Made by a program: the position numbers and the translations under genes. From contig NZ_QKQS01000023.1 of NCBI RefSeq assembly GCF_003226555.1, positions 313,164 to 377,163 on the forward strand: a stretch of 64,000 nucleotides of DNA, read 5' to 3'. Below the pieces are notes generated by a model. The model was given only the letters and a program-made list of their open reading frames with translations, was not told the DNA's origin and made no database searches. The DNA comes from Rhodopseudomonas palustris. GTDB taxonomy: Bacteria > Pseudomonadota > Alphaproteobacteria > Rhizobiales > Xanthobacteraceae. Shown here in pieces: positions 28,962-38,391 of the stretch (within the stretch, counting starts at the first letter, position 1; each line of letters opens with the position of its first letter).

Positions 28962-29849
28962 ATGACCATGACTCGCGGGCGCGCCGCGCGCCGCCACCGC
29001 AGTGCGGCGCTGCCGATGCTGGCGCTCGCCTGTGTACTGACCCAGCCGGCGCGGGCCCAACAGAGCGAGCGCAGCGGCGCGGCGGTGACGGTGCTGGTCG
29101 CCGCCAAGGCCTGTTTCCCGGCCACGGTGGAAGTCTCCGGCTTCCTGATCCCGCGCGACGAAGTCTCAGTGCGACCGGACCGGCCCGGCGCCAAGGTCAG
29201 CGACCTGCTGGTCGATCCCGGCGAGACCGTCACGCAAGGCCAGGCACTGGCGAAGCTCGAGGGCGGGACGACGGTGCAGGCGCCCGTCGCTGGCCTAGTG
29301 TCGGCGTCGACCGCCTTGATCGGGGCGCCGGCCTCCTCGAAGGGCGAAGCGTTGTTCACCATCGTCACCCGCGGCGAATTCGATCTGGTCGGACAGGTGC
29401 CGACCCGCGACATGCCGCGCCTCTCGGCCGGCCAGACCGCAACCGTGAAGGTGGTCGGCGACACCAGCGAGATGCAGGGCAAGGTCCGCCGCATCTCGGC
29501 GACCGTCGAGCCGAAGACCCAGCTCGGCAATGTGTTCGTCGGCCTCAGCTCCGACAAGCGCCTGCTCGCCAACGCCTCCGGCCGTGCCACGATCAAGACC
29601 GGCGAGAGCTGCGGCATTTCAGTGCCGCTGACCGCTGTCATCTACAATCCGGTCGGCACCATCGTGCAGGTGGTGCGGCGTCAGACCGTCGAAACAAGGC
29701 GCGTCGAGATCGGCCTGATGGACAACGGCAACGTCGAAATCCGGAGCGGCCTGAAGGAAGGCGACATCGTGGTCGCGCGCGCTGGAGCCCAGCTCCGCGA
29801 AGGCGACACGGTGAAGCCGGTGCTGGCCGCGGGCGCCTCGGCGAAGTAA
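28962..29849 (+). CDS. Short RND periplasmic adaptor 2, paralogue of adaptor 1, no alpha-hairpin
   Basis: 295 residues, the same length as adaptor 1 and recognisably related along its length: ACFPATVEVSGFLIPR here against ACFSDKVRVTGFVVPR in adaptor 1, and GESCGISVPLTAV against RRSCGVAIPRSAI. The lipoyl halves LLVDPGETVTQGQALAKLEG and VQAPVAGLVSAS adjoin with no hairpin between. It has a basic N terminus followed by a hydrophobic signal segment cleaving near ARAQ. ATG 28962 follows GAGGAACGAGG; an earlier ATG at 28887 lacks such a site. Two adaptors may form a mixed hexamer on the single pump, or each may serve a different partner. Confidence 0.85.
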   Translation: MTMTRGRAARRHRSAALPMLALACVLTQPARAQQSERSGAAVTVLVAAKACFPATVEVSGFLIPRDEVSVRPDRPGAKVSDLLVDPGETVTQGQALAKLEGGTTVQAPVAGLVSASTALIGAPASSKGEALFTIVTRGEFDLVGQVPTRDMPRLSAGQTATVKVVGDTSEMQGKVRRISATVEPKTQLGNVFVGLSSDKRLLANASGRATIKTGESCGISVPLTAVIYNPVGTIVQVVRRQTVETRRVEIGLMDNGNVEIRSGLKEGDIVVARAGAQLREGDTVKPVLAAGASAK

Positions 29850-29910
29850 TCACCAAGACGCCTTGCGGCTTTCGTCGGGCGCGACCAGCCGCTATCGCGA
29901 CGCCGGCGAA

Positions 29911-30165
29911 CTATCGAATCGGGGACAGCCGGGGCTGCGCCGCACGTTCCTTGTCGGCGAACACGGCGTAGTACAGTGCGTAGGCCCAGCCGATCCCGGT
30001 CCAGCCGAGCAGCAGATTGCCGGCGTACAGTCCCCATTTATATTCGACGTTGCGCGCGAACGCGATCAGCATCGGCGCGCAGTACAACGCAGCAGCAACG
30101 AGATACATCGACCACACGATCGCCGGCATATTGGCGTCGTAAGGCAGTCCAGCCAGTGCAGACAT
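29911..30165 (-). CDS. Small two-helix membrane protein, superinfection-immunity (T4 Imm-like) family
   Basis: 84 residues with two predicted transmembrane helices separated by a basic, aromatic loop. The second helix has LLLGWTGIGWAYALYYAV, the hallmark of the Pfam superinfection immunity protein family named after phage T4 Imm; the first is SMYLVAAALYCAPMLIAF. In T4, Imm blocks DNA entry of related phages, but most bacterial homologues are uncharacterised membrane proteins. The start is well supported by a GGAGGAAG ribosome binding site. It is convergent to adaptor 2 and isolated, with no other phage genes nearby. An ordinary membrane role is as likely as phage exclusion. Confidence 0.75.
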   Translation of the reverse strand: MSALAGLPYDANMPAIVWSMYLVAAALYCAPMLIAFARNVEYKWGLYAGNLLLGWTGIGWAYALYYAVFADKERAAQPRLSPIR

Positions 30166-30180
30166 TGTCTTCCTCCATGA

Positions 30181-30726
30181 GATCCGATGTGAGAAACGGC
30201 ACTGTCTTTCCCTTTGGAGCTGACGAGCTAACTGACGGGGCCGTTCGAGCGGCGACCCGAGAAGGGATTATCGTTGCGTGAACTGTGCGAAAGACGCGAC
30301 GCAACAAACTTTGTTTGAAATCAAAAGTGCCACGCGACAGACTGCGGCACTTCAACGCGGCCGACAGCCCCGCGGCATAAAGTCGGGCCCACGGCAGGTA
30401 TCAGCAGGCCACTCACGACCAGTATCATGAATATCGCCAGGCAGGGCGACTCGCGATCGGAGCAGCCACGACTTCTTCGTACGTCCCAGCCTGCCATGCC
30501 CCCTCGACACGCCCGCTCGCGCCGACAACGCATCACGCCGACTACGTAGTTCACGCAATGCAATTGTCTCGCCAGAAGTATCAGATTTGGTAGTTCCACG
30601 AGTAACACTCAAGGCCAACAGTGAGATACTGAAGACCTCGTCGATCGAACCGAGATGCCACTTCGGGATGTTAAAGACCTTCCCGCGAGTGCGCCGATTT
30701 GTGCGGCTTTGACCTGAGAGGCTTAG
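30181..30726. other. Intergenic region, no gene seen
   Basis: About 560 bp with lower GC than its flanks between the Imm-like gene and a chemoreceptor. Open frames on the minus strand here have no recognisable motif and poor codon bias. Near its right end, ttaaag and gccgattt (about 30670-30703) resemble the -35 and -10 of a flagellar sigma-28 promoter, but the spacing is 2 bp too long. Nothing else is supported. Confidence 0.5.
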
Positions 30727-32406
30727 ATGCGACTGACGATCACCCGGGCGGTTCTTCTATTCGGCCTCATCATCGGATCCGGCCTCGGCGCAATCTTCGG
30801 GGCCAGCCTATACGGCCTGGCCCAGCTCAAGGTCGGAGGACCGCTGTATGATCAGATCAAGCTGGGAAACGATCTTGTGGCGGATATCCTCCCCCCGCCC
30901 GCTTATGTGATCGAAGCTTATCTGGAGGCGACGCTGGCGCTGGAGGACCCCGGCTCCTCCGCGGTTCATCGCGAACGGCTCGACCGCTTGAAGAAAGAGT
31001 ATCAGGAACGTCACGCTTTCTGGACCAAGGCCCCGCTCGAGCCGAGCATCAAGGCTCGACTGATCGGCGATTCGGATCGCGAGGTGCAAAAATTCTGGAA
31101 GATTCTTGATGCGAGCCTGTTCCCGGCGATCGATGCCAAGGACCCGGACACCGCGATGCAGGCCTACAAGGACCTCACCTCCGCCTACACGGCGCATCGC
31201 GCGATCATCGACGATATCGTCAAGCGTACCAACGATCTGAACGCCGCGACCGAGGCCGCGACGGCCATCCGCGTGGCCGACCTCAATTATCTACTATGGG
31301 GCGTGTTCGGCACGGTATTCTTACTGTTCGTTGCCGGCCTGGCAGGGATCGTCAAAGGCGTGATCGCTCCGATCACCGGCATGACCGAGGTGATGCGCCG
31401 GCTGGCCAGCGGCGATCGGGCCGTTGCTATTCCGGCGATCGAGCGCCGCGACGAGGTCGGCGCGATGGCGCGAGCCGTGCAGGTGTTCAAGGACAATGCG
31501 CTGCGGGTGGAGGCGATGGAGTCCGAGCAAACCATCAAGACACGGGCCGACGCCGACCGTCGGTCCGCGATCCACCAGATCGCGGACGATCTCGATCGCG
31601 CGATCGGCCGGATCGTCCAAACCGTGACGTCCACCTCCGCCGAGATGGAGGCAGCCGCGAGACAGCTTGAGGGAGCCGCCGAAACGACACAGCGGCTGGC
31701 CACCACTGTGGCGTCTGCTTCGCAACAATCCAGCGCCACAGCGCAAGCCGCCTCGGTCTCCTGTAACGAGGTGGCCTCGTCGACCTCGCAGATCGGTCAG
31801 CAGGTCCGCCGATCACAAAGCATCTCTCAGGCCGCAGTCCGGCAGGCACAGGAAACCAACGCACGAATCGCAGAGCTGTCGAACGCCGCCGGCCGCATCG
31901 GCGACGTGGTGGATCTGATCAACGCCGTCGCCTCCCAGACCAACTTGCTGGCGCTCAACGCGACTATCGAAGCCGCACGCGCCGGCGAGGCCGGACGAGG
32001 CTTCGCAGTCGTGGCCGCCGAAGTGAAGGCGCTGGCGGCGCAGACCGCGCGCGCCACCGAAGAGATCACCGAGCAGATCGGTCAGATGAAGAGCGCAACC
32101 GAATCGTCGGTTTCGGCCATCGAAGCGATCGGCAACACCATCCTGCAGATCTCGGAAATCTCGGATTCGACGGCCTCGGCCGTGGACCACCAGGGCGCCG
32201 CGATGCGCGACATCGCCAGCGCGGTGCGCCAATCTGCCGAAGCCGCGACCGAGGTCTCAGGGACGATCGGCGCGGTCCGCGAAGGCGCCGAAAACACCGG
32301 CTCCGCCTCCACGCATGTGCACGATCTCGCCGCCGCGCTGCTGGCGGAAAGCCGCCATCTCAAGACCGAGGTCGACCGCTTCTCCGCTGCGGTCCGTGCC
32401 GCCTGA
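30727..32406 (+). CDS. Methyl-accepting chemotaxis protein, four-helix-bundle sensor type
   Basis: 559 residues. TM1 is at about 7-27, a periplasmic helical sensor of about 155 residues follows, TM2 at about 187-208 ([20 protein letters not shown]), then HAMP ([22 protein letters not shown]), and the signalling domain with the CheA/CheW-binding tip [20 protein letters not shown]. The sensor length fits a single four-helix bundle, shorter than in the other two receptors of the window. The C terminus ends VRAA with no methyltransferase-docking pentapeptide. Ligand unknown. No chemotaxis kinase genes are nearby. Confidence 0.92.
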   Translation: MRLTITRAVLLFGLIIGSGLGAIFGASLYGLAQLKVGGPLYDQIKLGNDLVADILPPPAYVIEAYLEATLALEDPGSSAVHRERLDRLKKEYQERHAFWTKAPLEPSIKARLIGDSDREVQKFWKILDASLFPAIDAKDPDTAMQAYKDLTSAYTAHRAIIDDIVKRTNDLNAATEAATAIRVADLNYLLWGVFGTVFLLFVAGLAGIVKGVIAPITGMTEVMRRLASGDRAVAIPAIERRDEVGAMARAVQVFKDNALRVEAMESEQTIKTRADADRRSAIHQIADDLDRAIGRIVQTVTSTSAEMEAAARQLEGAAETTQRLATTVASASQQSSATAQAASVSCNEVASSTSQIGQQVRRSQSISQAAVRQAQETNARIAELSNAAGRIGDVVDLINAVASQTNLLALNATIEAARAGEAGRGFAVVAAEVKALAAQTARATEEITEQIGQMKSATESSVSAIEAIGNTILQISEISDSTASAVDHQGAAMRDIASAVRQSAEAATEVSGTIGAVREGAENTGSASTHVHDLAAALLAESRHLKTEVDRFSAAVRAA

Positions 32407-32446
32407 GCGGCGTCGCGCCACTGTAAAGCAACGCGACCCGTTTGCC

Positions 32447-34084
32447 TTACGCGCTACGCGCCAGCGCGCCGTCGATCATCGCCACCGCATTGGCGACGCC
32501 GTAGACGGCGACGAAGGAGCCGAAGCGCGGGCCTTTTTCCTGGCCGAGCAGCACCTGGTACAGCAGGTTGAACCAGTCGAGCGACACGCCCGGCTTGCCG
32601 TCCTTGGCGGCCTTCTTGTGATCGAGGAACGGCTCGCGGCGGCCGATCTCGTAGACTACGTCCTGGATCGCCTCCGCCGTCGCGTCCGCCGGCAGCTGTG
32701 ACAGTGCATCGCGCAGGTCCTGCAGCGCCGCACGCTCCTGATCGGTCGGCTCGCGGAACACCTTGGTGGGCGCCACGAAGTCGCGATAGTAGTTGATCGC
32801 GTAGCCGACCATCGCGTCGAGCTTGGGATGGCTCTGCGGCGTCACGCCCGGCCGGTAGCGCCCGATGAAGCCCCACAGGGTTTCGGCATTCTCGGCATTG
32901 GACGACGACACCAGCGTCAGCAGCAGCTGGAAGGTGACCGGCATGTCGGCCTTCGGCGGATTGCCGGAATGGATGTGCCAGACCGGGTTGGCGAGCCGCT
33001 GCTTCAGGTCCTGCCGCGCATAGCCGTCGAGGAACTGCTGATAGTCGTCGACATTGCGCGGGATCACGTCGAAATACAGCCGCTTCGCCGCCTTCGGCTC
33101 GCGATACATGAACAGCGACAGCGATTCCGGCGACGCATAGCGCAGCCACTCTTCGATCGTCAGCCCGTTGCCCTTCGACTTCGAGATCTTCTGGCCCTTG
33201 TCGTCGAGGAACAGCTCGTAGTTGAACCCCTCCGGCGGCGTGCCGCCGATCGCCTGGGCGATCTTGCCGGACAGCTTCACCGAGTCGATCAGGTCCTTGC
33301 CGGCCATCTCGTAGTCGACGCCGAGCGCGGTCCAGCGCATCGCCCAATCCGGCTTCCATTGCAGCTTGCAATGGCCGCCGGTGACCGGAACGGTGACGCG
33401 CTCGCTGGTTTCCGGATCGTCGTAGGACACCGTGCCGGCCGCAACGTCGTGCGCGACGATCGGCACCTGCAGCACCACGCCGGTGCGCGGGCAAATGGGG
33501 AGGAACGGCGAATAGCTGGCGGCGCGCTCCTCGCGCAAGCTCGGCAGCATGATCGCCATCACCTTGTCGAGCCGCTCCAGTACCTTGAGCAGCGTCGCAT
33601 CGAACCGGCCGCTCTTATAGTAGTCGGTCGCCGAGGCGAATTCGTAATCGAAGCCGAAGGTGTCGAGGAAGGCGCGCAGCCGCGCATTGTTGTGCGCGCC
33701 GAACGAATCGTGGGTGCCGAACGGATCCGGTACGCTGGTCAGCGACTTGCCGAGATTCCTCTCCAGCAGCTCCTTGTTCGGGACATTGTCCGGCACCTTG
33801 CGCAGGCCGTCCATGTCGTCCGAAAACGCCAGCAGCTTGGTCTTGATCTTGTCATCGGTCAGCACGCGAAAGGCGTGGCGCACCATCGTGGTGCGCGCGA
33901 CCTCGCCGAACGTGCCGATATGCGGCAGCCCGGACGGGCCGTAGCCGGTCTCGAACAGCACCTCGTCCTTCGGATGCTTTTTCAGCCGGTTCACCAGCGC
34001 GCGCGCCTGCTCGAACGGCCAGGCGTTGGATTGTTCGGCGAGGGTGCGCAGCTCGGAAGCGCTCGGAAGGTCGATCGTGGTCAT
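32447..34084 (-). CDS. lysS: Lysyl-tRNA synthetase, class I
   Basis: Charges tRNA-Lys with lysine. The 545-residue protein is the class I form (unrelated to the class II enzyme of E. coli), as found in archaea and many alphaproteobacteria: the Rossmann motif HIGH appears as [12 protein letters not shown] (HIG at residues 55-57) and KMSKS as KISKSKGNG near residue 295. The ATG at 34084 starts [20 protein letters not shown], matching the family. Convergent with the chemoreceptor and 33 bp downstream of the solute-binding protein gene on the same strand. Confidence 0.96.
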   Translation of the reverse strand: MTTIDLPSASELRTLAEQSNAWPFEQARALVNRLKKHPKDEVLFETGYGPSGLPHIGTFGEVARTTMVRHAFRVLTDDKIKTKLLAFSDDMDGLRKVPDNVPNKELLERNLGKSLTSVPDPFGTHDSFGAHNNARLRAFLDTFGFDYEFASATDYYKSGRFDATLLKVLERLDKVMAIMLPSLREERAASYSPFLPICPRTGVVLQVPIVAHDVAAGTVSYDDPETSERVTVPVTGGHCKLQWKPDWAMRWTALGVDYEMAGKDLIDSVKLSGKIAQAIGGTPPEGFNYELFLDDKGQKISKSKGNGLTIEEWLRYASPESLSLFMYREPKAAKRLYFDVIPRNVDDYQQFLDGYARQDLKQRLANPVWHIHSGNPPKADMPVTFQLLLTLVSSSNAENAETLWGFIGRYRPGVTPQSHPKLDAMVGYAINYYRDFVAPTKVFREPTDQERAALQDLRDALSQLPADATAEAIQDVVYEIGRREPFLDHKKAAKDGKPGVSLDWFNLLYQVLLGQEKGPRFGSFVAVYGVANAVAMIDGALARSA

Positions 34085-34117
34085 TCAGGTCTCCGGCCGC
34101 CGTTGCAGGCGGGTCTT

Positions 34118-35041
34118 TCAAAATGGGCTGACGGAGAAGTACCGCAGCCAAAGATCAGTGTACTGGCCCTTTTCCCAAAGCCGGAACAGCGCCCAATTCA
34201 GCGCCTGGCGCAACGTGTCGTTGCCCTTGCGCACCGCGATCCCGACGCCCTCGCCGAAATAGCGGCTCTCCAGGAACGGCGCGCCGGAAAACGCGCAGCA
34301 ATTCTCCGAGTCGGTGCCGTTGATCCAGAACGCCAGCGAGATCGCGTCGCCGAAAATGAAATCGACCTCGCCGCGCTTCAGCGCCGCACGGAGCACCTCG
34401 GCATTCGGATAGGAATGCAGCTCGGCGTCGGTGAACATCGCCTTCAGATAGGCTTCGTGCGCCGAGCCCGCGATCACGCCGACCTTGCGGCCTTCGAGAT
34501 ATTCCGGCCGCATCTCGGCCATCACCGCATCCTTGCGGGCAACGAAGCGCGCCGGCGTGCGATAATACGGATCGGTGAAGTCGACCTTGGCGCGGGTTTG
34601 CGGCGTCACCGCCAGCGACGCGATGATGGCATCGCCGCGGTTGCTGGCCAGCGCATCGAGCAGCGTCTCGAACTTACGCATTTGGACCGTGCAGGTGACC
34701 TTGATCTCTTCGCACAACGCCCGCGCCAGATCGACGTTGAAGCCGGCCGGATTGCCGTCGGCGCCGGTGAAATTGAACGGCGGATAGTCGACCTCGGTCA
34801 GGAACCGGATCATGGTCAGCCGCGACAGGTCCGGCCGTTCCGGCCGGCGCCGCGGGTCCCAGAACCCGGGTACCGCGTGGGCGGTGGCCGCAGCGACCGC
34901 CTTGGCCTCCGGACTTGTCTCGGCCGCACGCACGGGTGTGGCCGTCAGCAACGCCACCAAGGCGACCCATAGCAGCGCCACGCTCCGGCGCCATGCGGAG
35001 AGTCGGCCCTTGCCGGAAAAAACAATCTGTGGTTGCATCAT
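34118..35041 (-). CDS. Periplasmic solute-binding protein, amino-acid ABC family 3
   Basis: 307 residues: a signal peptide (about 1-37, ending TPVRAAE), then a family 3 solute-binding fold with VDYPPFNFTGADGNPAGFNVDLARA (split here by eye into YPPFNF and GFNVDLA), DAIIASLAVTPQTRAKVDFTDPYY, and GVIAGSAHEAYL. These are the ligand-binding segments of polar amino-acid receptors (HisJ/ArtJ-like). No permease or ATPase is adjacent, so it is an orphan receptor or acts in signalling. Its 3' end lies 33 bp before lysS, which suggests co-transcription. ATG 35041 or 35038 are equivalent starts; the ligand is not predictable. Confidence 0.88.
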   Translation of the reverse strand: MMQPQIVFSGKGRLSAWRRSVALLWVALVALLTATPVRAAETSPEAKAVAAATAHAVPGFWDPRRRPERPDLSRLTMIRFLTEVDYPPFNFTGADGNPAGFNVDLARALCEEIKVTCTVQMRKFETLLDALASNRGDAIIASLAVTPQTRAKVDFTDPYYRTPARFVARKDAVMAEMRPEYLEGRKVGVIAGSAHEAYLKAMFTDAELHSYPNAEVLRAALKRGEVDFIFGDAISLAFWINGTDSENCCAFSGAPFLESRYFGEGVGIAVRKGNDTLRQALNWALFRLWEKGQYTDLWLRYFSVSPF

Positions 35042-35115
35042 CAGGGGTTCCGCACCGGCGGTCTTATAGACCATCCGGCGCGGGAGGCGAGTGCCGTTTG
35101 CGTTGGGGGCGTGCC

Positions 35116-37206
35116 ATGGTCGTGACCGACCGCGCCGGACTGTACGATACGGTGATGGAGCGGCGCGGCGATGATGAGGCAGAGCCCTCGTGGCCTGAAC
35201 GCCCCGGCTTTCTCGCGTTTTGGCCGATCGACATCGGCAACGACAACCAGCGTCCGGACGATCGTTTCATCGCCCCGCCCCTGCTGTCCGGGACCAACGA
35301 GGCGCCGGAGCTCGACTGTCTGCGCGGCGTGCTGGCGCCATCACTGCTGCAAGCGGCAGCGCGGCGCAGCCGCGAACTCGAGATCGGTGCCGATCGTGTC
35401 CTGATCCACCAGGGGGTCATCGAGGAGCAGGCGTATCTGCGCCACCTGAGCGGCTCGCTCAAGATCGGCCTTGAAGAGTTCGATCAGGTCGGCCGATCCG
35501 ATTGCCCGTTGAGCGATGCACAGATCACCGCCGCGGCGGCGACCGGGATCGTTCCGCTCCGCCTGGACGACGAGCTGGTGTGGGTGATCGCACCGCGGCG
35601 GCTGGCTTGCCGCAGGCTGTGCTTGTTGCTGAAACAGTTTCCGGCGATCCGGCCGCGGCTGCGGCTCACCTCGTCCGCGGCTTTGGAAGGCTTCCTTACG
35701 CACCACGGCGGATCGGCCCTCGCCGAAGCCGCCAGCGCCGACCTGCACCACCGGTTTCCGACACTGTCGGCGGCACCGCGCCACGCCGGCCCGTTGTGGC
35801 GCCAGCGGCTGGAGCGCGGCGCCTGCGTGGCCGCGCTTCTGATACTGGCGATCTTCCCGGCTCGCGACCTCACCGCGACAGTCCTCGCGCTCTGGTTCAT
35901 CGGCTTCGCCGGACTGCGACTGTTCGCCAGCCTATGGCCCCGCCGCACGCACTCACCGGCAGAGAGGAAGACTGACGCCGACTTGCCGGTCTACACCGTG
36001 GTGGCGGCGCTGTATCGCGAGGCCGATTCGGTGGCATCGCTGGTCGAGGCCCTCGAAGCCCTCGACTACCCGCGGGAAAAACTCGACCTGATGCTGGTGA
36101 TCGAGCCCGACGATCTCGCCACCCGCGCGGCGCTGGCACGGCTGAAGCGCCGCCCGTATCTGCGGGTTCTGATTGCGCCCGCGGTGGCGCCGAAGACCAA
36201 GCCGAAGGCGCTCAACTACGCGCTGGCCTTCGCCCGGGGCAGCTTCATCGCGGTGTTCGATGCCGAAGACCGGCCCGATCCGGACCAGTTGCGGACCGCA
36301 CTGGCCGCGTTCGACACGGCGAGCCCGGAAACCGCCTGCGTGCAGGCAAGCCTGTGCATCGACAACCTGACGCACAACTGGCTGTCGCGGACCTTCCTGG
36401 CCGAATATGCCGGCCAATTCGACCTGTTCCTGCCCGGCCTTGCCGCGCTCGGCCTGCCGCTGCCGCTCGGCGGAACCTCGAACCATTTTCGCACCGACGT
36501 GCTGCGCGGGCTCGGCGCCTGGGATCCGCACAACGTCACCGAGGACGCCGACCTCGGCTTCCGACTCGCCCGGTTCGGCCACCGCAGCATCACCATCAGA
36601 TCGACGACCTATGAAGAAGCGCCGCTCGCCTTCGGCAACTGGCTGCGTCAGCGCTCCCGCTGGATGAAAGGCTGGATACAAACCTGGGAGGTGCACATGC
36701 GCCATCCGCTCCGGCTGTGGCGCGAGGCCGGTCCGGGCGGCTTTCTCGCCCTCAACCTGGTGGTCGGCGGCAATGTTCTGTCCGCGCTGGTGTACCCGCT
36801 GCTGCTGGCCTTGATGCTGATGGCAGCGGCCGGTTGGGCCGGGCTGCTGCCGACCTGGCTGACACCGGGCAGGCCGACTGCGCTGCATTGGCTAACCATC
36901 GCGGCGGGCGTGACATCGACCGGGCTGGTCGGCCTGCTTGGTCTGGCTCGGCGCCGGCAATGGCGGCATGCCGGCGCCCTGGCGCTGACGCCGGTGTACT
37001 GGCTGTGCCTATCCTTGGCGGCGTGGCGGGCACTGGCTCATTACGTCTGGTGCCCGTATCGCTGGGAGAAGACGCAGCACGGCGTCGCGCGCCGCGCGCA
37101 GTCCATGGTGCCGGAACCGGCCTTCCAGCAACGGCGATGGCGACAAGCCGCCAGCTTTACAAATACCGCTTCAGATCGGTCGCGGCGTCCTCGGGCTTAC
37201 GCTTGA
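35116..37206 (+). CDS. Family 2 glycosyltransferase with N-terminal MshEN-like domain
   Basis: 696 residues. The N-terminal region (about 70-200) resembles the type II secretion ATPase N-terminal/MshEN fold (GVIEEQAYLRHLSGSLKIGL...IVPLRLDDELVWVIAP), a module that can bind cyclic di-GMP. Then two membrane helices (about 225-275), a processive GT2 catalytic domain with DAED (about residue 378), TEDADLGFRL and RQRSRWMKG (the QxxRW-type motif), and three to four C-terminal helices. This layout is that of cellulose-synthase-like exopolysaccharide polymerases. No other polysaccharide genes adjoin. The 3' end overlaps the convergent SCO1 gene by 50 bp. Start 35116 is preferred; ATG 35155 is possible. 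Confidence 0.87.
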   Translation: MVVTDRAGLYDTVMERRGDDEAEPSWPERPGFLAFWPIDIGNDNQRPDDRFIAPPLLSGTNEAPELDCLRGVLAPSLLQAAARRSRELEIGADRVLIHQGVIEEQAYLRHLSGSLKIGLEEFDQVGRSDCPLSDAQITAAAATGIVPLRLDDELVWVIAPRRLACRRLCLLLKQFPAIRPRLRLTSSAALEGFLTHHGGSALAEAASADLHHRFPTLSAAPRHAGPLWRQRLERGACVAALLILAIFPARDLTATVLALWFIGFAGLRLFASLWPRRTHSPAERKTDADLPVYTVVAALYREADSVASLVEALEALDYPREKLDLMLVIEPDDLATRAALARLKRRPYLRVLIAPAVAPKTKPKALNYALAFARGSFIAVFDAEDRPDPDQLRTALAAFDTASPETACVQASLCIDNLTHNWLSRTFLAEYAGQFDLFLPGLAALGLPLPLGGTSNHFRTDVLRGLGAWDPHNVTEDADLGFRLARFGHRSITIRSTTYEEAPLAFGNWLRQRSRWMKGWIQTWEVHMRHPLRLWREAGPGGFLALNLVVGGNVLSALVYPLLLALMLMAAAGWAGLLPTWLTPGRPTALHWLTIAAGVTSTGLVGLLGLARRRQWRHAGALALTPVYWLCLSLAAWRALAHYVWCPYRWEKTQHGVARRAQSMVPEPAFQQRRWRQAASFTNTASDRSRRPRAYA

Positions 37207-37756
37207 TGTTGAAGGGAGCGACGAAATTGCCGGACTTGTCCATCAGATAGATCAGCGCGGTGTGATCCATCGTGTAGTCGCCATCCTTCAGCGGAACCTT
37301 CTTGGCATAAACCCGATAGGACTTCTCGATCTTCGCGGTCGCTTCCGGCGTGCCGACCAGACCCTTCAGATGCGGATCGAAGCTCGACAGATAGTCCTTC
37401 ATTGAAGCCGGCGTGTCTCGTTCGGGATCGACCGAAACGAAATAGGCGTTAACGCGGTCGGCGTCGGGGCCCATCGCGGCCAGCACCTGTGAAAGCTCGA
37501 ACAGCGACGTTGGGCAGACGTCGGGGCAACGGGTGAAGCCGAAGAAGATCAGCGTCGGTTTGCCCTTCAGGCTCTGTTCGGTGACGACCTGGCCGTTCTG
37601 GTCGGTGAGGCGGAACGGTCCCCCGATCGTCGCCGGCGCCGCAATTTTCTGCAGTCCGCCGAGCAGCCACAGCACCACCACGAGACCGACGATCAGGCTG
37701 CCCGCGAAGGCAGCGACGACGACGAGCGGGCGGATGGTTTTTGCTTCTGCAGGCAT
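37157..37756 (-). CDS. SCO1/SenC-type copper chaperone for cytochrome oxidase
   Basis: 199 residues: an N-terminal membrane anchor (about 10-32), then a thioredoxin-like domain with the copper-binding motif CPDVC (in FFGFTRCPDVCPTSLFEL) and the third ligand His in YTMDHTALIYLMD. SCO proteins deliver copper or reduce cysteines for the CuA site of cytochrome c oxidase. ATG 37756 gives MPAEAKTIRPLV, the usual short cytoplasmic tail. No oxidase genes are nearby. Its coding end overlaps the convergent glycosyltransferase. Confidence 0.93.
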   Translation of the reverse strand: MPAEAKTIRPLVVVAAFAGSLIVGLVVVLWLLGGLQKIAAPATIGGPFRLTDQNGQVVTEQSLKGKPTLIFFGFTRCPDVCPTSLFELSQVLAAMGPDADRVNAYFVSVDPERDTPASMKDYLSSFDPHLKGLVGTPEATAKIEKSYRVYAKKVPLKDGDYTMDHTALIYLMDKSGNFVAPFNIKRKPEDAATDLKRYL

Positions 37757-37932
37757 CGGCGGAATCCTCGAGAGCTCGGACCGGCCACTGCGGCGAGATT
37801 TCTGCCAGGCCGGTCGACGTGCGGATGAACAGCACTGCTGCCCAATAGAGCGGCGGGCCTCGGCCGGCAAGCCGCACCGCCGTCATACCGATCACGTCAT
37901 CCGGAGATGGCGGGGCCGCCGAATCCGCCGCG

Positions 37933-38391
37933 TCAGCGCCCCGCTTGAGCCTGCGCGTCCATATAACAGGGGCGGTACATCGACAGCAGTTGCTTGCCAC
38001 GCAGAAAAATCATGTGCCGGGTCAAGCCGCCGCGCTTGGCGATCCAGCGGCGAATGCTGACCGGATACATCGTGTACAGCATCTGGGTCGCTTCGGTATT
38101 GGTGATCGCCCGGCCGTTGGAGCCAAGATCCCACGCGGCATGGAAACCGAGATTAGCCCGCGAGGTCACGCAGATCTTATCGTGCGGGACCGCACCAAGC
38201 ACGATGGTGCAAGCAGAGGCGCAGAGCCCGTCGATCATCACGGTCTCGCCGGAGCTGCGCAGCGACTGGTACTTGTCGACGTAAGTTCCGATCCGGCCAC
38301 CGCGATCGTCGGCGATTCGCACCATCGCCTGGCTCGACGCCACGCCGGCGACCAGCAGCACGGCCGCGAGCATCCCCGTGATCAGTCTCAT
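37933..38391 (-). CDS. Exported ClpP-fold-like protein of unknown function (COG3904-type)
   Basis: 152 residues with a clear signal peptide (MRLITGMLAAVLLVAGVASS). The mature part has VMIDGLCASACTIVLG and NLGFHAAWD, resembling the Ser-containing CASACT turn and GFH motif of predicted periplasmic proteins with a ClpP/crotonase-like fold, where the serine would be the nucleophile and the His the base. Two additional cysteines (ICVTS and YRPCYMD) could form disulfides. I do not recognise a specific function. The SCO1 gene lies upstream in neither its operon nor reading direction sense, being 177 bp downstream on the same strand. Confidence 0.7.
   Translation of the reverse strand: MRLITGMLAAVLLVAGVASSQAMVRIADDRGGRIGTYVDKYQSLRSSGETVMIDGLCASACTIVLGAVPHDKICVTSRANLGFHAAWDLGSNGRAITNTEATQMLYTMYPVSIRRWIAKRGGLTRHMIFLRGKQLLSMYRPCYMDAQAQAGR

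Noticed and set aside
30321..30608. 95-residue minus-strand frame with a hydrophobic segment
   Set aside because: No ribosome binding site, atypical composition and no recognisable family; treated as non-coding.
30670..30703. Sigma-28-like promoter before chemoreceptor 2
   Set aside because: ttaaag and gccgattt are present but 2 bp too far apart, and the two other chemoreceptors lack such a site. Mentioned only in the intergenic entry.
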